Positions 8,195 to 18,159 of a DNA stretch of 48,409 nucleotides are shown in pieces. How positions within the stretch are numbered: the stretch's first letter is position 1; every line of letters starts with the position of its first letter. The stretch is from Candidatus Poribacteria bacterium. GTDB taxonomy: Bacteria > Poribacteria > WGA-4E > WGA-3G. The notes under the pieces are model-generated. The model was not told the DNA's origin. It did no database searches and was given only the letters and a program-made list of their open reading frames with translations. A program made the translations under genes and the position numbers. The stretch is taken from assembly GCA_022394775.1 (NCBI GenBank), contig JAGFCB010000075.1, positions 1 through 48,409 on the forward strand. The letters are read 5' to 3'.

Positions 8195-9931
8195 ATGAAT
8201 AGACGGAACTTCTTAAACACTGGTGATATGGTTATCGGTAGGTTTATTACAGCTAAACAGCTTGGTCATGTTTACACTAACCCTGAGCAAGAATTAACGC
8301 GGATTTTACGCACATTCAGTTCCAAGGATATATTAGTGACTTTAGCAAGAATCAATCTACTTTTCCATCGCAGTACCAACCTTTTAAGTGATGAAAGGAA
8401 ACTTAAAGAAGCTTACTGTAGCATACCTATGTTAAATAAGATTTATGGAGATATAGGCAATAGTTTCCTTTTCCATAGACAAGCGACTCTGCGCTTGTTG
8501 AATAAGTGTGCTTGTGTGGCTCGTTCTGATTCCGAACGTTCTTTTGATAGAAATGATGCACTTAACGATTTTTCAAAATCTTACTTACTTGTTAGCGAGT
8601 TGCTTGAGGCAGAATCCTCTGCTCGAAATATGACAGGAGATACAGAAAAAAAAGATCTTTTAGTTAAATCGTTTGCATTTATGGAATACTCTGTAAACTC
8701 TTCACCGGCGTATGAAACCAAGAAATTGATGGTGCGCAGCGAGGAATTATTGCGTCGCCTTCAAGAGCATACCTCGGAACTTAATGTGAATGAAATCTTT
8801 TCACAAGTAACGGGATTGACTTTACATGACTATCAACAGCTCGTCTTTGGGGTATTTACTTTTTATTGGAGTTTTACGTCAGAGGAAATTGGCCGACAAG
8901 ATCCCATAATAGACAGGTCGCTATTCTTCAATCCCAATGGGCAATCACCTGAACTTACACCTTTATACGAGAAGTTACTTTCACATATTTGTATCTCAAT
9001 GGACGAACTGAGAAATAGCGCAGAAGAGCATCCTAAATTTGCAGACGAATTCCTTTTGTGGCGTGAATATCCGATTTTAAAGATAAGTGAAGATCGAACG
9101 ATTTGCGTTGATTTTTCTTTTCTCTTGGACAAACTTCAGACTGGTGTATTCTGGACTATTCGTGGTTATCTAAAGGAAAAAAAGATGGAAAGGGGGATTT
9201 TTGAGAAGTTATGGGGCGATGTCTTTGAGGACTATGCTTCCTCAATAATTAAGCGCGGTATCTATTCTCAAGACCCATCCAACGGGGATAAACTCATTGT
9301 TAACCCTAAATACCATCAAAAGCAGCAAGATGAGTGTACTGACATTGCAATATGTTGTGACAATACTCTAATCTTGATGGAATGTAAAGCAACGATCTTA
9401 TCTGCTCAAGCTAAGTTTAGTGGAGATTTTAACATCTTTAACGAGAATATTAAATCTGCTAAAAAAGGTATTAAGCAGTTGTGGAATGCTATCCTAAAGT
9501 TGGGAAATAGACGCGAAAACAAGAGAGCAGCGGTTCAAGGAATAGACATTCGCAAAGTGAAAAAAATCTATCCCGTTTTAGTTCTGTCTGATCAAATATT
9601 TTCTACACTACTCATGAGTTGGTTTTTAGACTCCGAATTCCAATCTTTAAAGCAACAGAAATACTTAATGGAGGATCTAAAAGTTATGCCTCTGACGATA
9701 TTAACAATAATGGACCTTGAGTCATTAGAACCGTATATGATTGATAAGCCATTCCATGCTCACTTGGACGAATGGCTAAACCTATTTAAAGAAAAAGATG
9801 TTAGCGTGTTTAGATCGTATTTGTATCCTTTGATGATGGATAATCCTCGTGAACATAGTTTTATGGATCAACGATTTGCTCAAATTACGTCCGGTGTACA
9901 GAGGTACTTTTCCTCACGCGGTATTAGTTGA
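8195..9931 (+). CDS. Hypothetical protein with PD-(D/E)XK-like nuclease motif
   Basis: A 578-aa cytoplasmic protein. The first 330 residues are helical and unrecognised. A nuclease-like core follows: Glu345 in a helix (GDVFEDYASSI), Asp383 (CTDIAICCD), then Glu396-Cys-Lys398 (LMECKAT). Asp-X12-Glu-X-Lys with a hydrophobic strand between is the PD-(D/E)XK restriction-endonuclease-like signature. The C-terminal 180 residues probably complete the fold. The family cannot be named. Base use is AT-rich relative to the housekeeping genes, suggesting acquisition. A GAGGG ribosome site precedes the ATG. A PIN-like gene follows in the same direction, 88 nt downstream, so the pair may act together in DNA or RNA restriction. 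Confidence 0.75.
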   Translation: MNRRNFLNTGDMVIGRFITAKQLGHVYTNPEQELTRILRTFSSKDILVTLARINLLFHRSTNLLSDERKLKEAYCSIPMLNKIYGDIGNSFLFHRQATLRLLNKCACVARSDSERSFDRNDALNDFSKSYLLVSELLEAESSARNMTGDTEKKDLLVKSFAFMEYSVNSSPAYETKKLMVRSEELLRRLQEHTSELNVNEIFSQVTGLTLHDYQQLVFGVFTFYWSFTSEEIGRQDPIIDRSLFFNPNGQSPELTPLYEKLLSHICISMDELRNSAEEHPKFADEFLLWREYPILKISEDRTICVDFSFLLDKLQTGVFWTIRGYLKEKKMERGIFEKLWGDVFEDYASSIIKRGIYSQDPSNGDKLIVNPKYHQKQQDECTDIAICCDNTLILMECKATILSAQAKFSGDFNIFNENIKSAKKGIKQLWNAILKLGNRRENKRAAVQGIDIRKVKKIYPVLVLSDQIFSTLLMSWFLDSEFQSLKQQKYLMEDLKVMPLTILTIMDLESLEPYMIDKPFHAHLDEWLNLFKEKDVSVFRSYLYPLMMDNPREHSFMDQRFAQITSGVQRYFSSRGIS

Positions 9932-10019
9932 TTGTATCACAACCTTGGTTTAAGTAGTGGTACAAATTTCCGATGGCTTTACACTTTTTTGGTGAAGGTA
10001 TTGAGAATTGGAGCATGTT

Positions 10020-10793
10020 ATGAATGTAACCTTTGATTCAAACGTTTGGGAAAGAGTAATTGATGAAGATGGCTACCACCTTGCGGAAATAAAAAATAAA
10101 ATCCGCAACGGTAGAATTCAGCCACATATCTGTGAAATTGCTTTAAGTTTAGAACCCATCAAAAAGAAATTGAGAGCTGAATTCTTTGAAAATTACCATC
10201 TCTGTACAACAGTTAATAATTTACCACCTAAAGGTAAGACGTTGACTATGCAAATTGGTTTTAAACCAAACGTTGAACTTCATCCAGGCTTCCACCCTAA
10301 GCTGTGGGCTAAGATTTTAGAAGCCCGAAATCTTAGGTTCCGGGTGCTCAGAATGACAAATATAGGAACAGTCCGCCCTAAAGATATTCCAGATGACATG
10401 TATATCAATCCCACCGATCTGGATGAATTCTGGAGATACGCTGAACCATTAGCAAGTTGCAGTGACTACATAACGAGTATGGGTTGCGGACAAGCAGCAT
10501 ACAATAGGTTTAAAGAGGAATTTAATCTGGTTGGTTTAGATGTCCAGTCGATACCGGTCAAACGTAGAAAGGAATTTATCGAACGCTGGAAGGAATTCTC
10601 GGAAGCGGTTGCCGAGTGGGTCGATGGGGACTCACTTGCGGCACATTATGCAGTAGGTAATGAGTTCTTTTGTACAGATGACAGTGCTCGGAATGCCGGG
10701 ACTAAATCCATATTCCATAGTACCAATAAAAACCGATTAGAAACGGAATACGGTATCAAAATAATTTCGAGTCGTGAGATTGCACAACTCTAA
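10020..10793 (+). CDS. PIN-like domain protein, putative ribonuclease
   Basis: A 257-aa protein. It opens with a strand ending in Asp6 (NVTFDSNVW), as PIN domains do. Near the C-terminus it has acidic clusters D202-G-D204-SLAAHYAV and F-C-T-D220-D221, followed by KSIFHSTNKNRLETEYGIKIIS. That matches the PIN order of a helix with Asp and then a strand ending in TDD, with a final strand. PIN proteins are usually Mg-dependent RNases. The middle (35-195) is longer than in VapC toxins and unrecognised. ATG 10020 is preferred to TTG 10008 because GGAG lies 6 nt upstream. No antitoxin-like gene is visible next to it. Confidence 0.65.
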   Translation: MNVTFDSNVWERVIDEDGYHLAEIKNKIRNGRIQPHICEIALSLEPIKKKLRAEFFENYHLCTTVNNLPPKGKTLTMQIGFKPNVELHPGFHPKLWAKILEARNLRFRVLRMTNIGTVRPKDIPDDMYINPTDLDEFWRYAEPLASCSDYITSMGCGQAAYNRFKEEFNLVGLDVQSIPVKRRKEFIERWKEFSEAVAEWVDGDSLAAHYAVGNEFFCTDDSARNAGTKSIFHSTNKNRLETEYGIKIISSREIAQL

Positions 10794-10944
10794 AAATGTA
10801 ATGCCATCGAAAATTTGGACCACAGTCTAAACCAGGATTGTGATACGATAGCAGTCTCATTGAACAGGATTTGAGTAAAATACTTGCCTTAACTTTGCTG
10901 ATTTTTGGCCGAAATAACGCTAGCACTTCAAAGGCTGGTGCTGT

Positions 10945-12486
10945 TTAAAGCCTATATTCCAAATTCTTGCGTATTTCAGTAATCTTGTCAATAACTGGAC
11001 GAAAAAATTCGTAATCATCGTCTTCAGCTTCATTTACAAAAAAATCAGCTAAATCTGGTTTCTGCAAAACGAGATATTGTTCAGTAGGTTCTTCTCCATG
11101 GTACTGTTTGGTAAGTATTTGCACAACATTTTCCAGTTCTTTGTAGGCTTTTTCGATTATATGATTTGGGATTAAGTTTTCTATTCCTTTCTTCACGTGA
11201 TTGTCCTTTTGATAGCTTAATTCCAATAGAAAAAGATGATCATATTTTGCTATAAGTTCACGTGAACGTCCAAGTTTTTTTACTTCCTCATTGGGATCAA
11301 GAATAAATAAACTTGGTTTATCTATAGTTGCAAAGGACCTAATACGATTTTCTAAATTACCGCTCCCCCCCATATCTATAATATCAATTTTATCAGAAAT
11401 TTCTTCTATTTTAAAAAGACTTTGGTATATTTTATCATCTGTCGCACCTTCAGGAATTACATTTATGGCAGAATCGCTTCTTTTTATTTCTTCAACCGTA
11501 TCTAAAGCGAGTGGTGAAAGATCATAAAAGAGATTCAAAGGATATTCTTCAAATTTGCAGATTGATAAATCACCAGCAGCCTCTGTCAATGTGCATTGAA
11601 CCTTATCGCGTTCAGGTAATAAGTGAGGGGAATGGGTTGCGTAGATAATCTGAAAACTTTGGCTTAATGATTGAAGCATACGACTTACGTGCCTCTGTGC
11701 CTTGGGGTGTATATTTGTAAAAGGTTCGTCCATAACAAATATCTTTTCGGATTTATCTTGATCGTTAAAACGGTAACTACAGAGAGTAATTAAAGTCTGA
11801 AAGCCTACAGACTCATGCTCCAAATCAACTTGTGGCGATTCTTCATTAGATTCATTATTTCTTACTCTATAAGAATTCAGCAATTGAACTGCTAAATTGT
11901 CTCCATTTCTTTCAAAAAACACTTCAAACTCATACTGCCTATTACTATCTTTCAGCATATCATTAAAAGTATTTGTAAATTTTTTGGATACTTCTAATGT
12001 ATGTTGATTATTGAATCTCTTAGCACTACTACCCGAAGTAATTGATTCGGCAGCAGTTCTTAAAGTAAAATCACAGTCGCTTAAAATGTTCCGCCATGCG
12101 ATATCTCCAATATTATGATTTTTTATAGGTTGATCGTAGTACGAATTGTTTGCCACAGTAAAGTTATAAGATGTTGCGATCGGACTGATAGATGTAATGC
12201 ATTCAGGAACGGGGTTATCGTCTCCACGTTCAACATTTTTGATATTTTTAGACCTGTTTCTTCCGTTTTGAAGTGCTAACAATAAAGATGTCGTATTATT
12301 ATCATTTATACCTACCTTGCAATCATTTTGAGATATCGGATTATCTGAGGTTAATAAGTCTTGGATGGCTCGTATTATTGTACTCTTACCTGTACTATTC
12401 TCTCCTACAATGCATGTGATGTTAGAAAATTCAATGGTTGTGTTACTAAAACCTTTATAGTTTCGTAGAGTTAAAGATTTTATCAT
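10945..12486 (-). CDS. OLD-like ATPase/TOPRIM nuclease
   Basis: A 513-aa SMC/ABC-type ATPase with a C-terminal TOPRIM-like region. Walker A GENSTGKST is at residues 28-36. A signature-like segment (HESVGFQTLITL) and Walker B KIFVMDEPFTNIHPKAQ (about 245) are followed by the H-loop YATHSPHLL. A second domain shows IPEGATDDKIY (about 344) and FILDPNEE (about 395), matching the Glu and Asp clusters of TOPRIM in OLD nucleases. This class includes phage P2 Old and the GajA defence nuclease. It is strongly AT-rich. It is the last gene of the minus-strand restriction operon, separated from Res by about 220 nt containing repeat family B, so co-transcription is uncertain. No GajB-like UvrD helicase is present. 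Confidence 0.85.
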   Translation of the reverse strand: MIKSLTLRNYKGFSNTTIEFSNITCIVGENSTGKSTIIRAIQDLLTSDNPISQNDCKVGINDNNTTSLLLALQNGRNRSKNIKNVERGDDNPVPECITSISPIATSYNFTVANNSYYDQPIKNHNIGDIAWRNILSDCDFTLRTAAESITSGSSAKRFNNQHTLEVSKKFTNTFNDMLKDSNRQYEFEVFFERNGDNLAVQLLNSYRVRNNESNEESPQVDLEHESVGFQTLITLCSYRFNDQDKSEKIFVMDEPFTNIHPKAQRHVSRMLQSLSQSFQIIYATHSPHLLPERDKVQCTLTEAAGDLSICKFEEYPLNLFYDLSPLALDTVEEIKRSDSAINVIPEGATDDKIYQSLFKIEEISDKIDIIDMGGSGNLENRIRSFATIDKPSLFILDPNEEVKKLGRSRELIAKYDHLFLLELSYQKDNHVKKGIENLIPNHIIEKAYKELENVVQILTKQYHGEEPTEQYLVLQKPDLADFFVNEAEDDDYEFFRPVIDKITEIRKNLEYRL

Positions 12487-12530
12487 GAACTTAATAAATC
12501 TCCTTTTTATTTAGCAAATTTTATATCTAA

Positions 12531-12593
12531 TAGGACTTGCGCACTTCCTCTTAAAGTCCCCTGATAAGGCGGATTTAGGGGGTTAAAAATACC
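12531..12593. repeat. Dispersed repeat family B, long copy 1
   Basis: The head is TAGGACTTGCGCACTTCC. A 29-nt core starting GCACTTCCTCTTAAAG and ending CCTGATAAGG is identical to the copy at 39041-39099. It lies between the Res and OLD-like genes. Confidence 0.8.
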
Positions 12594-12709
12594 GAAATCC
12601 TCTCACTACGAGGCATTTTTCAGCAAAACATATTTTCTCTGCGGAATTATCAATTGTCTGAATCGCGGATGACGCGAATCTTAAGGGATTTCGTGTGAAC
12701 CTCACAATA

Positions 12710-15694
12710 TCAACTTTCAGAAGATAGTAACTGATTCAATTCTTGTGTTAGACGTTGTGGGTCGTCACACACATGGAACACCCATTTGCCTTGTTGTTCC
12801 TCCTCACCAAGTCGCTCACGATTCCAGTTATTGACTGCGGCGACCCAGCGTTTTGCAGCCTCACTTTTCAAAGATTCGTGCTGACGTTTATACCCTTTCG
12901 TCTCCAAAAGCACATTGACACCGTTCTTAAGCCTCACAATAAAATCCGGTTCGTAGCTATGTGTAACCTCACGATGCTGATACGGGATACTCAAATTGAG
13001 ATGATCGTTACGGACATAGTATTTAACCGCATCAGATGCCTCCAAATAAAAGCATGCAGAACGTTCCCATCTCTGCGTATCCAGCACGACCAGATTAACT
13101 TGGCTGCGTTGTGTGCCGTGGCAAGAGCGTGTCGTGAAGAAATCCACAGCCGCAGATGTGCCAACAGGTTTATAGCGATTCAAAATCGGCAGCAACGGAA
13201 CCTCACCTTGCGTTTCATCAGGTAGAATAGCAGTCATCAATCGGCTAACAATCAACTCCACATATTTCTGGAGACCAAGCTCACACGGATTACACCCTCG
13301 GAGATCAACCTTTGTCTCAATATATCTATCAACCAACTTGAAAACCTGTGGAAACAAACGATGTCGCGACTTCAACCGAAGGGCAGGTTTACTTTCTGGA
13401 TCCGGCGCATTCCATTTGTCACCGACCAATTTATAGACAATTTGCCCCGCAATTTCAAACTTGATAGTTTGGATATGTGTTTGCTGATAGTATTGTTCTC
13501 GGTCATGCTCAGTGAACTCACCAGGTCCTAAAGTTGTTATATCCCCAATCTGATAACCTGCCGCCGCTTTCACAAAAACAGCAGTCGGTGTATGTTCAGG
13601 TTCAAGACGAAGCCTATCCATCGCTTCAATATCCGCCTTAATCTCATCCTTACGCAATGCAAAAGCATAGCTTTCCACGACAGGGAACCGTATCTCATAA
13701 GCCTCGCGTCCAGGAATCGCTCGGACGTGATTTATCGGTTTGTCATCAGGTTCAGCACGATGTGTCGGACGACCTCTGAAAGGAATAACCGAAAATGGTA
13801 TACCGTAGACATCCGCATATTCCTCCGTGAGTCGACCAGTCTTAGGATCTGGCGTGTAATTCATGCGGCGCAGCCCACGCCCAACGACCTGTTCACACAG
13901 CAGCTGACTGCTAAAAGCACGCAACCCGAGAATATGCGTGACGTTATTCGCATCCCACCCTTCATTGAGCATCGCCACAGACACAACGCACCGGATATGT
14001 GCACCCGGTTTGCCTTTCTTTCCGATCGTCGCGACTTTTTCTCGAAGTTCCTCAGCAGCTTGGATACGGTTCTTAGTCGGATCACCACTCTCCGCAGCAT
14101 CTAACACCTTACTATCAATACGCAGGGTGTGTTCGCCATCCATATTTCCAAGCAAATCGGGAAAGATATTGCTACGTTCATATCTAATCTCTGTCTTCAC
14201 ATTTCCATTTTCATCAACGACCTCCACCTCACGTTCACAAGATATCTTTTCGTAAATATGCTCCGCAATATCCGTATTATCGCACACGATGATTAGCACC
14301 GGAGGCGTTTTATCCTGTTCGTCCGATGCCGCCTGAATGTAATCAAATCGTTCCTTCCATTGACCTGCAAGCGTATTGAGCGCGTTCTCTGCTTCTCGGA
14401 ACACAGCATTCGGTTTAGGTTTGCCACCTGGTAACTTGTCAGCAGTCGAAATCTCGTCAGTAATTGACTGCCACAAACGAAAATACTTCGGTTCAGGTCT
14501 CCCCGTCGTATCACTCACAGGCAGACGAGGAATCTTCGTGATACCGCTCTCAATAGCGTCCACCAAACCGAAATCGCTCACAAGCCACGGAAAAGGTGAA
14601 CCTTCGTCGTGTCCGCTTCCTTTAATGTAAAAAGGCGTAGCAGATAGATCTACACAGAACTTAACACCACACGATTGATTGAATTTATCCAACCCGCTCA
14701 CCCAGACAGTAGCCCCGCGGCGTTCTTCCTTTATATCTGCCGATAGCCTTTCAGTCGTAGGTGCAGGACGATACGCGTGATGTCCCTCATCGTTCAATAC
14801 CATAATCGGTGCACGGTCATAGAGTTCGCCTAAGACGCGCTTCGCAAAAGCATCCGGCGTTTCTTCGCCCTTATTCACAACAGCGTAGGTCTGTCCACCT
14901 TCACTACGTTCAGACTCGGGGGCAAATTGATGCCAATTGGTAATCAACACCTTCCCACTATTCAGTAGCGGACGGAGTTTTGTCGGGATAAGTTCAAATG
15001 CATCGTAGTAATTGTCCATATCTTCTGGACGCAATACCTGCAGCCGTTTTTTGATTGTCAAGTTCGGACAGACGACAAGCGCAGCGTGAGGAAACCTTTC
15101 ATCAGAAGGCACTTTACCACGGTTGCAAAATGCCCACGCAATCAGCATCGCCATAACAACGGTTTTACCGCTACCGGTAGCCATTTTACATCCAAAACGG
15201 ATGAGGTCAGCGAGATCAGGTTCATTCGGTGCATCCACTAACTTAGCGAAGTCCTCATCGGTAAAAGTTGGGTTAAAACCGAGACGTTTGGCACCTTGAC
15301 GTATCTCAACGAGGTATATGATAGTCTCAACAGCCTCGCGTTGACAGAAAAAGAGCCGTCGTAACAGGTCATCGCGCGCCCAATGTCGTAGGAGTTCACG
15401 GGTTACAACCGTCGCATTCCGATAATTTGTCTCACGCCACCGTTTCACATCAGCACGGAGCGCGTTCACCAACGGCAGATCGTCTCGTTCCTCCTCTTGA
15501 AAAAGACTCAGCTGAGCACTACCGGTACGTTCGGTTTTATACCAATAACCCGCCTCACGCCGTCCAGGGTTTTGCACTGCCTCACCTGTGCTGGTATCAT
15601 ATATCCAGTGCATATCAGGTTCGTCATAAGGACTGCACAAGATCGGTTGTTCTACAGGTTGAATCGGAATATCATTCTGTTGACTTTGATTCAT
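12710..15694 (-). CDS. Type III-like restriction enzyme Res subunit (helicase-nuclease)
   Basis: A 994-aa SF2 helicase with a C-terminal endonuclease. Walker A MATGSGKT lies near residue 173, a DEAD/DEAH-like box reads NDEGHHAY (about 303), and motif VI reads QVVGRGLRR (about 605). The C-terminal PD-(D/E)XK segment is YEPDFIVRL..LLETKGY (about 910-928). The start CSPYDEPDMHWIYD matches my recollection of the BPTD_3080-type restriction endonuclease family, which pairs with a large Mod protein. The enzyme would translocate on and cleave unmodified DNA together with Mod. Its ATG overlaps the stop of the preceding membrane protein by 4 nt (ATGA), so they are co-translated. All helicase and nuclease motifs look intact. 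Confidence 0.9.
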   Translation of the reverse strand: MNQSQQNDIPIQPVEQPILCSPYDEPDMHWIYDTSTGEAVQNPGRREAGYWYKTERTGSAQLSLFQEEERDDLPLVNALRADVKRWRETNYRNATVVTRELLRHWARDDLLRRLFFCQREAVETIIYLVEIRQGAKRLGFNPTFTDEDFAKLVDAPNEPDLADLIRFGCKMATGSGKTVVMAMLIAWAFCNRGKVPSDERFPHAALVVCPNLTIKKRLQVLRPEDMDNYYDAFELIPTKLRPLLNSGKVLITNWHQFAPESERSEGGQTYAVVNKGEETPDAFAKRVLGELYDRAPIMVLNDEGHHAYRPAPTTERLSADIKEERRGATVWVSGLDKFNQSCGVKFCVDLSATPFYIKGSGHDEGSPFPWLVSDFGLVDAIESGITKIPRLPVSDTTGRPEPKYFRLWQSITDEISTADKLPGGKPKPNAVFREAENALNTLAGQWKERFDYIQAASDEQDKTPPVLIIVCDNTDIAEHIYEKISCEREVEVVDENGNVKTEIRYERSNIFPDLLGNMDGEHTLRIDSKVLDAAESGDPTKNRIQAAEELREKVATIGKKGKPGAHIRCVVSVAMLNEGWDANNVTHILGLRAFSSQLLCEQVVGRGLRRMNYTPDPKTGRLTEEYADVYGIPFSVIPFRGRPTHRAEPDDKPINHVRAIPGREAYEIRFPVVESYAFALRKDEIKADIEAMDRLRLEPEHTPTAVFVKAAAGYQIGDITTLGPGEFTEHDREQYYQQTHIQTIKFEIAGQIVYKLVGDKWNAPDPESKPALRLKSRHRLFPQVFKLVDRYIETKVDLRGCNPCELGLQKYVELIVSRLMTAILPDETQGEVPLLPILNRYKPVGTSAAVDFFTTRSCHGTQRSQVNLVVLDTQRWERSACFYLEASDAVKYYVRNDHLNLSIPYQHREVTHSYEPDFIVRLKNGVNVLLETKGYKRQHESLKSEAAKRWVAAVNNWNRERLGEEEQQGKWVFHVCDDPQRLTQELNQLLSSES

Positions 15695-16884
15695 TCGTCG
15701 TCCTCGCTTTCTGTGTTAGTAGTTGTTGCTGCAGCACGTTGTTGCTCCACAAAGTCGGGATCATGCTTTTCCAATAAAGCCAAACAGGTCTCTTTTATAT
15801 CTGAAGACATAAGGCCAAAATCTCTCAGAATTTCTTTAATACCGCCTGGTTCATTGAATTTATCAAAGTATCCTGCAAGGTTTTGAAACGCTTGTTTATC
15901 ATCAAAACGTGCTTCTAAATATGGTATAGCTTCCCTCATTTTTGAAACTGAGCTTCCAATATTCAATGCAGAACCAGCAGACGCAAGCGAAAATACAGTC
16001 CAAGTTATATAGACATCCTCCATTTCAGTATCTTCCAGTAATAACCGGTCTAGAAATATCGTCAACCCATCATAGGACTCTTGTGTGTGTATCATTCCAA
16101 GATAATTTACAAGTTTCTTTAGTTCAAGTTGTGTTTCAAATCCTGCATCCTTATAAGTATCAGAATCCAAGGTTGAATTTAAGAATTCCAGCACTGGAAA
16201 AATAAATTTTGTAGATTTTCTGTCTGCCAAAACTTTTATCGCTTTGCCCCTGACACTAATATGGCGCGTATTATCGTTAAATAAATCTAATAGTGCTTCT
16301 TCGGTGACCTTATCAATTAATTCAAAATAATAAGCTTCGTCCTGGAAGTGGATAATAGATTTCTCTATTATGTCAGCCGCATGTTCTTTGTTCAATATAG
16401 TTACTTGGGATTCCAGTATATTAACTTTCTCTACGGCTTCCTTAAGTTCATTCGTCAGTGTGTCTACTTGTTCAATAGAATCTTGAAATCCGTCAAGTCT
16501 TTTTTCAACCCGATCTGCAATCAAGTCATCCATCTTTGATATTAACCGTAACCATAAAGCAATACCACCTGCGGATAAAAACGCCAAAAAGATAATTATC
16601 CAAGTTATTAACCATTGTTGATTAGAATCTTTCAGTTCCAATTTCAATTTACCAAATTCTGTATCAATAAGTTTCGCTTGTGCTTCAGCGAGTTTCGCTG
16701 CCAGTTCCATCTTTTCAACGTTTTCCACTATCTGAAGTTTGTTTTCAAGTTCAGAGACGCGCTTTCGGAGTGCCTCAACTTCCGTATCTGTTTTTGGTGC
16801 GTTTTGGTTTTGTTGGGCAATTGACGCAGAAACTATAATTCCTAATAATGCTATCAATAGTAAATAGATGATGTTTAATTTCAT
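15691..16884 (-). CDS. Membrane protein with coiled coil and HEAT-like region inside the R-M operon
   Basis: A 397-aa protein. It has a signal peptide-like start (MKLNIIYLLLIALLGIIVSAS), a Glu/Leu/Lys coiled coil (about 30-85), a strong membrane segment (about 90-113, WLITWIIIFLAFLSAGGIAL), and a second coiled coil (about 125-165). A helical-repeat region (about 190-380) follows, with units such as ISVRGKAIKVLADRKS that resemble HEAT/Armadillo repeats. ATG 16884 was chosen because it starts the signal peptide; in-frame ATGs at 16905 and 16911 are alternatives, and the frame opens at 16998 through repeat-like DNA. The 4-nt overlap with res ties it to restriction. Membrane anchoring is not part of known Type III enzymes. 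Confidence 0.7.
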   Translation of the reverse strand: MKLNIIYLLLIALLGIIVSASIAQQNQNAPKTDTEVEALRKRVSELENKLQIVENVEKMELAAKLAEAQAKLIDTEFGKLKLELKDSNQQWLITWIIIFLAFLSAGGIALWLRLISKMDDLIADRVEKRLDGFQDSIEQVDTLTNELKEAVEKVNILESQVTILNKEHAADIIEKSIIHFQDEAYYFELIDKVTEEALLDLFNDNTRHISVRGKAIKVLADRKSTKFIFPVLEFLNSTLDSDTYKDAGFETQLELKKLVNYLGMIHTQESYDGLTIFLDRLLLEDTEMEDVYITWTVFSLASAGSALNIGSSVSKMREAIPYLEARFDDKQAFQNLAGYFDKFNEPGGIKEILRDFGLMSSDIKETCLALLEKHDPDFVEQQRAAATTTNTESEDDE

Positions 16885-17096
16885 TTTCCACGCACTTCTT
16901 AGCATTTCCATAACATAACACCGATCACTCTGTAGAGGGGAACTCCGATTCCCGACTACCCAATGGTCGCTATTCGGAGATCGCTCCTGCAAATCCATGT
17001 AATCTGTGATTCAAACAAAAACATCTAATCAAACAATTCCAACCAACCCTCATCAAAAACCCAAACATATCAAAAACCAATCAGAAACAGAATATA

Positions 17097-18032
17097 TCAA
17101 CGCTGACTCTTGAAACCTTCATATTTTGGTTTTAATCTACATTGGATGTATGCCTCAAATAAGTTTAGCACAAAGAAACCAAGTTCTGCATCAAGGAGGA
17201 AATTCACTCTATCTGTGTGTTCCATGATCAAATCGGAGACCGTTTTTTTGTCCGGTCTAAACATCACTGGAATATTTTCATCTTCCATAAGTGATTTTGC
17301 CAACGTACTACCTGCCCCTTGTGGATTATAGTGATGGCGACAATATCGATTTTCAGATCCGGTATTTACTTTGCCAACCTTCAGGATTTCTGTGTCCGTA
17401 GAAAAGACATAAACCGCCATTTTTCCTTCTGGTAGTTGTTTTGGTCGTGTATGAGGTTTTGGTTGCAATTCAATGGTAATTGAATCAGGTGTAATCTCTA
17501 TTTGACCATGTTCAGCTGCAGACAAAAAATCTGTTAGGAGTTGATGTGGTTTCCAACTAATTACATTTGAATCTATAGGAACTGGTTTTATATCGTCTGG
17601 AATTGTAAAATCCAATGCTTCAAGAACTTCATTCCAGTACGGATATTCATAAGTGGGGAGAAGATGATATTCATAGTATTCATCCTTAAGTGGTGCAATA
17701 TTCCTATCTCCGGATATTTTTTCATTAACCCACGCGCCGGGTTTTTCATTTTTTCGAATAACGATGTTTGTAATGCGCGGTATTTTTCCGAATTTCCAAT
17801 CTGGACGGCGTTCTAACTCATATAATGTCGTTGAAATAATGCCACATACTTTTCCCATATTCTGGTAGCCTTTTGTGTCAAACCATGTTTCTGCCATTTC
17901 CTGATAGGTGATAGTTTTCCGTTCATGTGCCAGTGGCACCAATTTTGGTAGTGCTTCACGTGCCCACTTTTGCGTTTTAAGATCGCCAAACATATTGTAT
18001 TCACCCTGTGTGTTCTCAAATTCAGTTTTCAT
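17097..18032 (-). CDS. GIY-YIG-like nuclease-domain protein in the R-M operon
   Basis: A 311-aa cytoplasmic protein. The N-terminal 110 residues (EALPKLVPLAHERKTITYQEMAE, then a Tyr/Trp/Lys-rich stretch) look like a winged-helix-like DNA-binding domain of the kind seen in restriction-linked proteins. Residues about 205-300 carry VYVFSTD and LKVGKV, matching the two GIY and YIG strands, then Arg in ENRYCRHHY and a late Glu (LFEAYIQCRL), the expected catalytic positions. Family membership is inferred. Two ATGs (18035, 18032) follow GGAGG; the second has the better 7-nt spacing. It lies between mod and the membrane coiled-coil gene. It may be a second nuclease activity or a specificity factor. 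Confidence 0.65.
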   Translation of the reverse strand: MKTEFENTQGEYNMFGDLKTQKWAREALPKLVPLAHERKTITYQEMAETWFDTKGYQNMGKVCGIISTTLYELERRPDWKFGKIPRITNIVIRKNEKPGAWVNEKISGDRNIAPLKDEYYEYHLLPTYEYPYWNEVLEALDFTIPDDIKPVPIDSNVISWKPHQLLTDFLSAAEHGQIEITPDSITIELQPKPHTRPKQLPEGKMAVYVFSTDTEILKVGKVNTGSENRYCRHHYNPQGAGSTLAKSLMEDENIPVMFRPDKKTVSDLIMEHTDRVNFLLDAELGFFVLNLFEAYIQCRLKPKYEGFKSQR

Positions 18033-18159
18033 CATATATCCTCCTCTTTATAATTTTTAATGTTGAAACGTATTACTATTACATCCAAGTAATTGAAAGA
18101 TGCTATGAATTTCTCGACTGCTACCACTTTGTTGTCAGAATCTTGGCTTATCGCGGATC

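Noticed and set aside
16885..16998. Extended start of the membrane protein at 16998
   Set aside because: The extension reads through intergenic repeat-like DNA and would hide the signal peptide.
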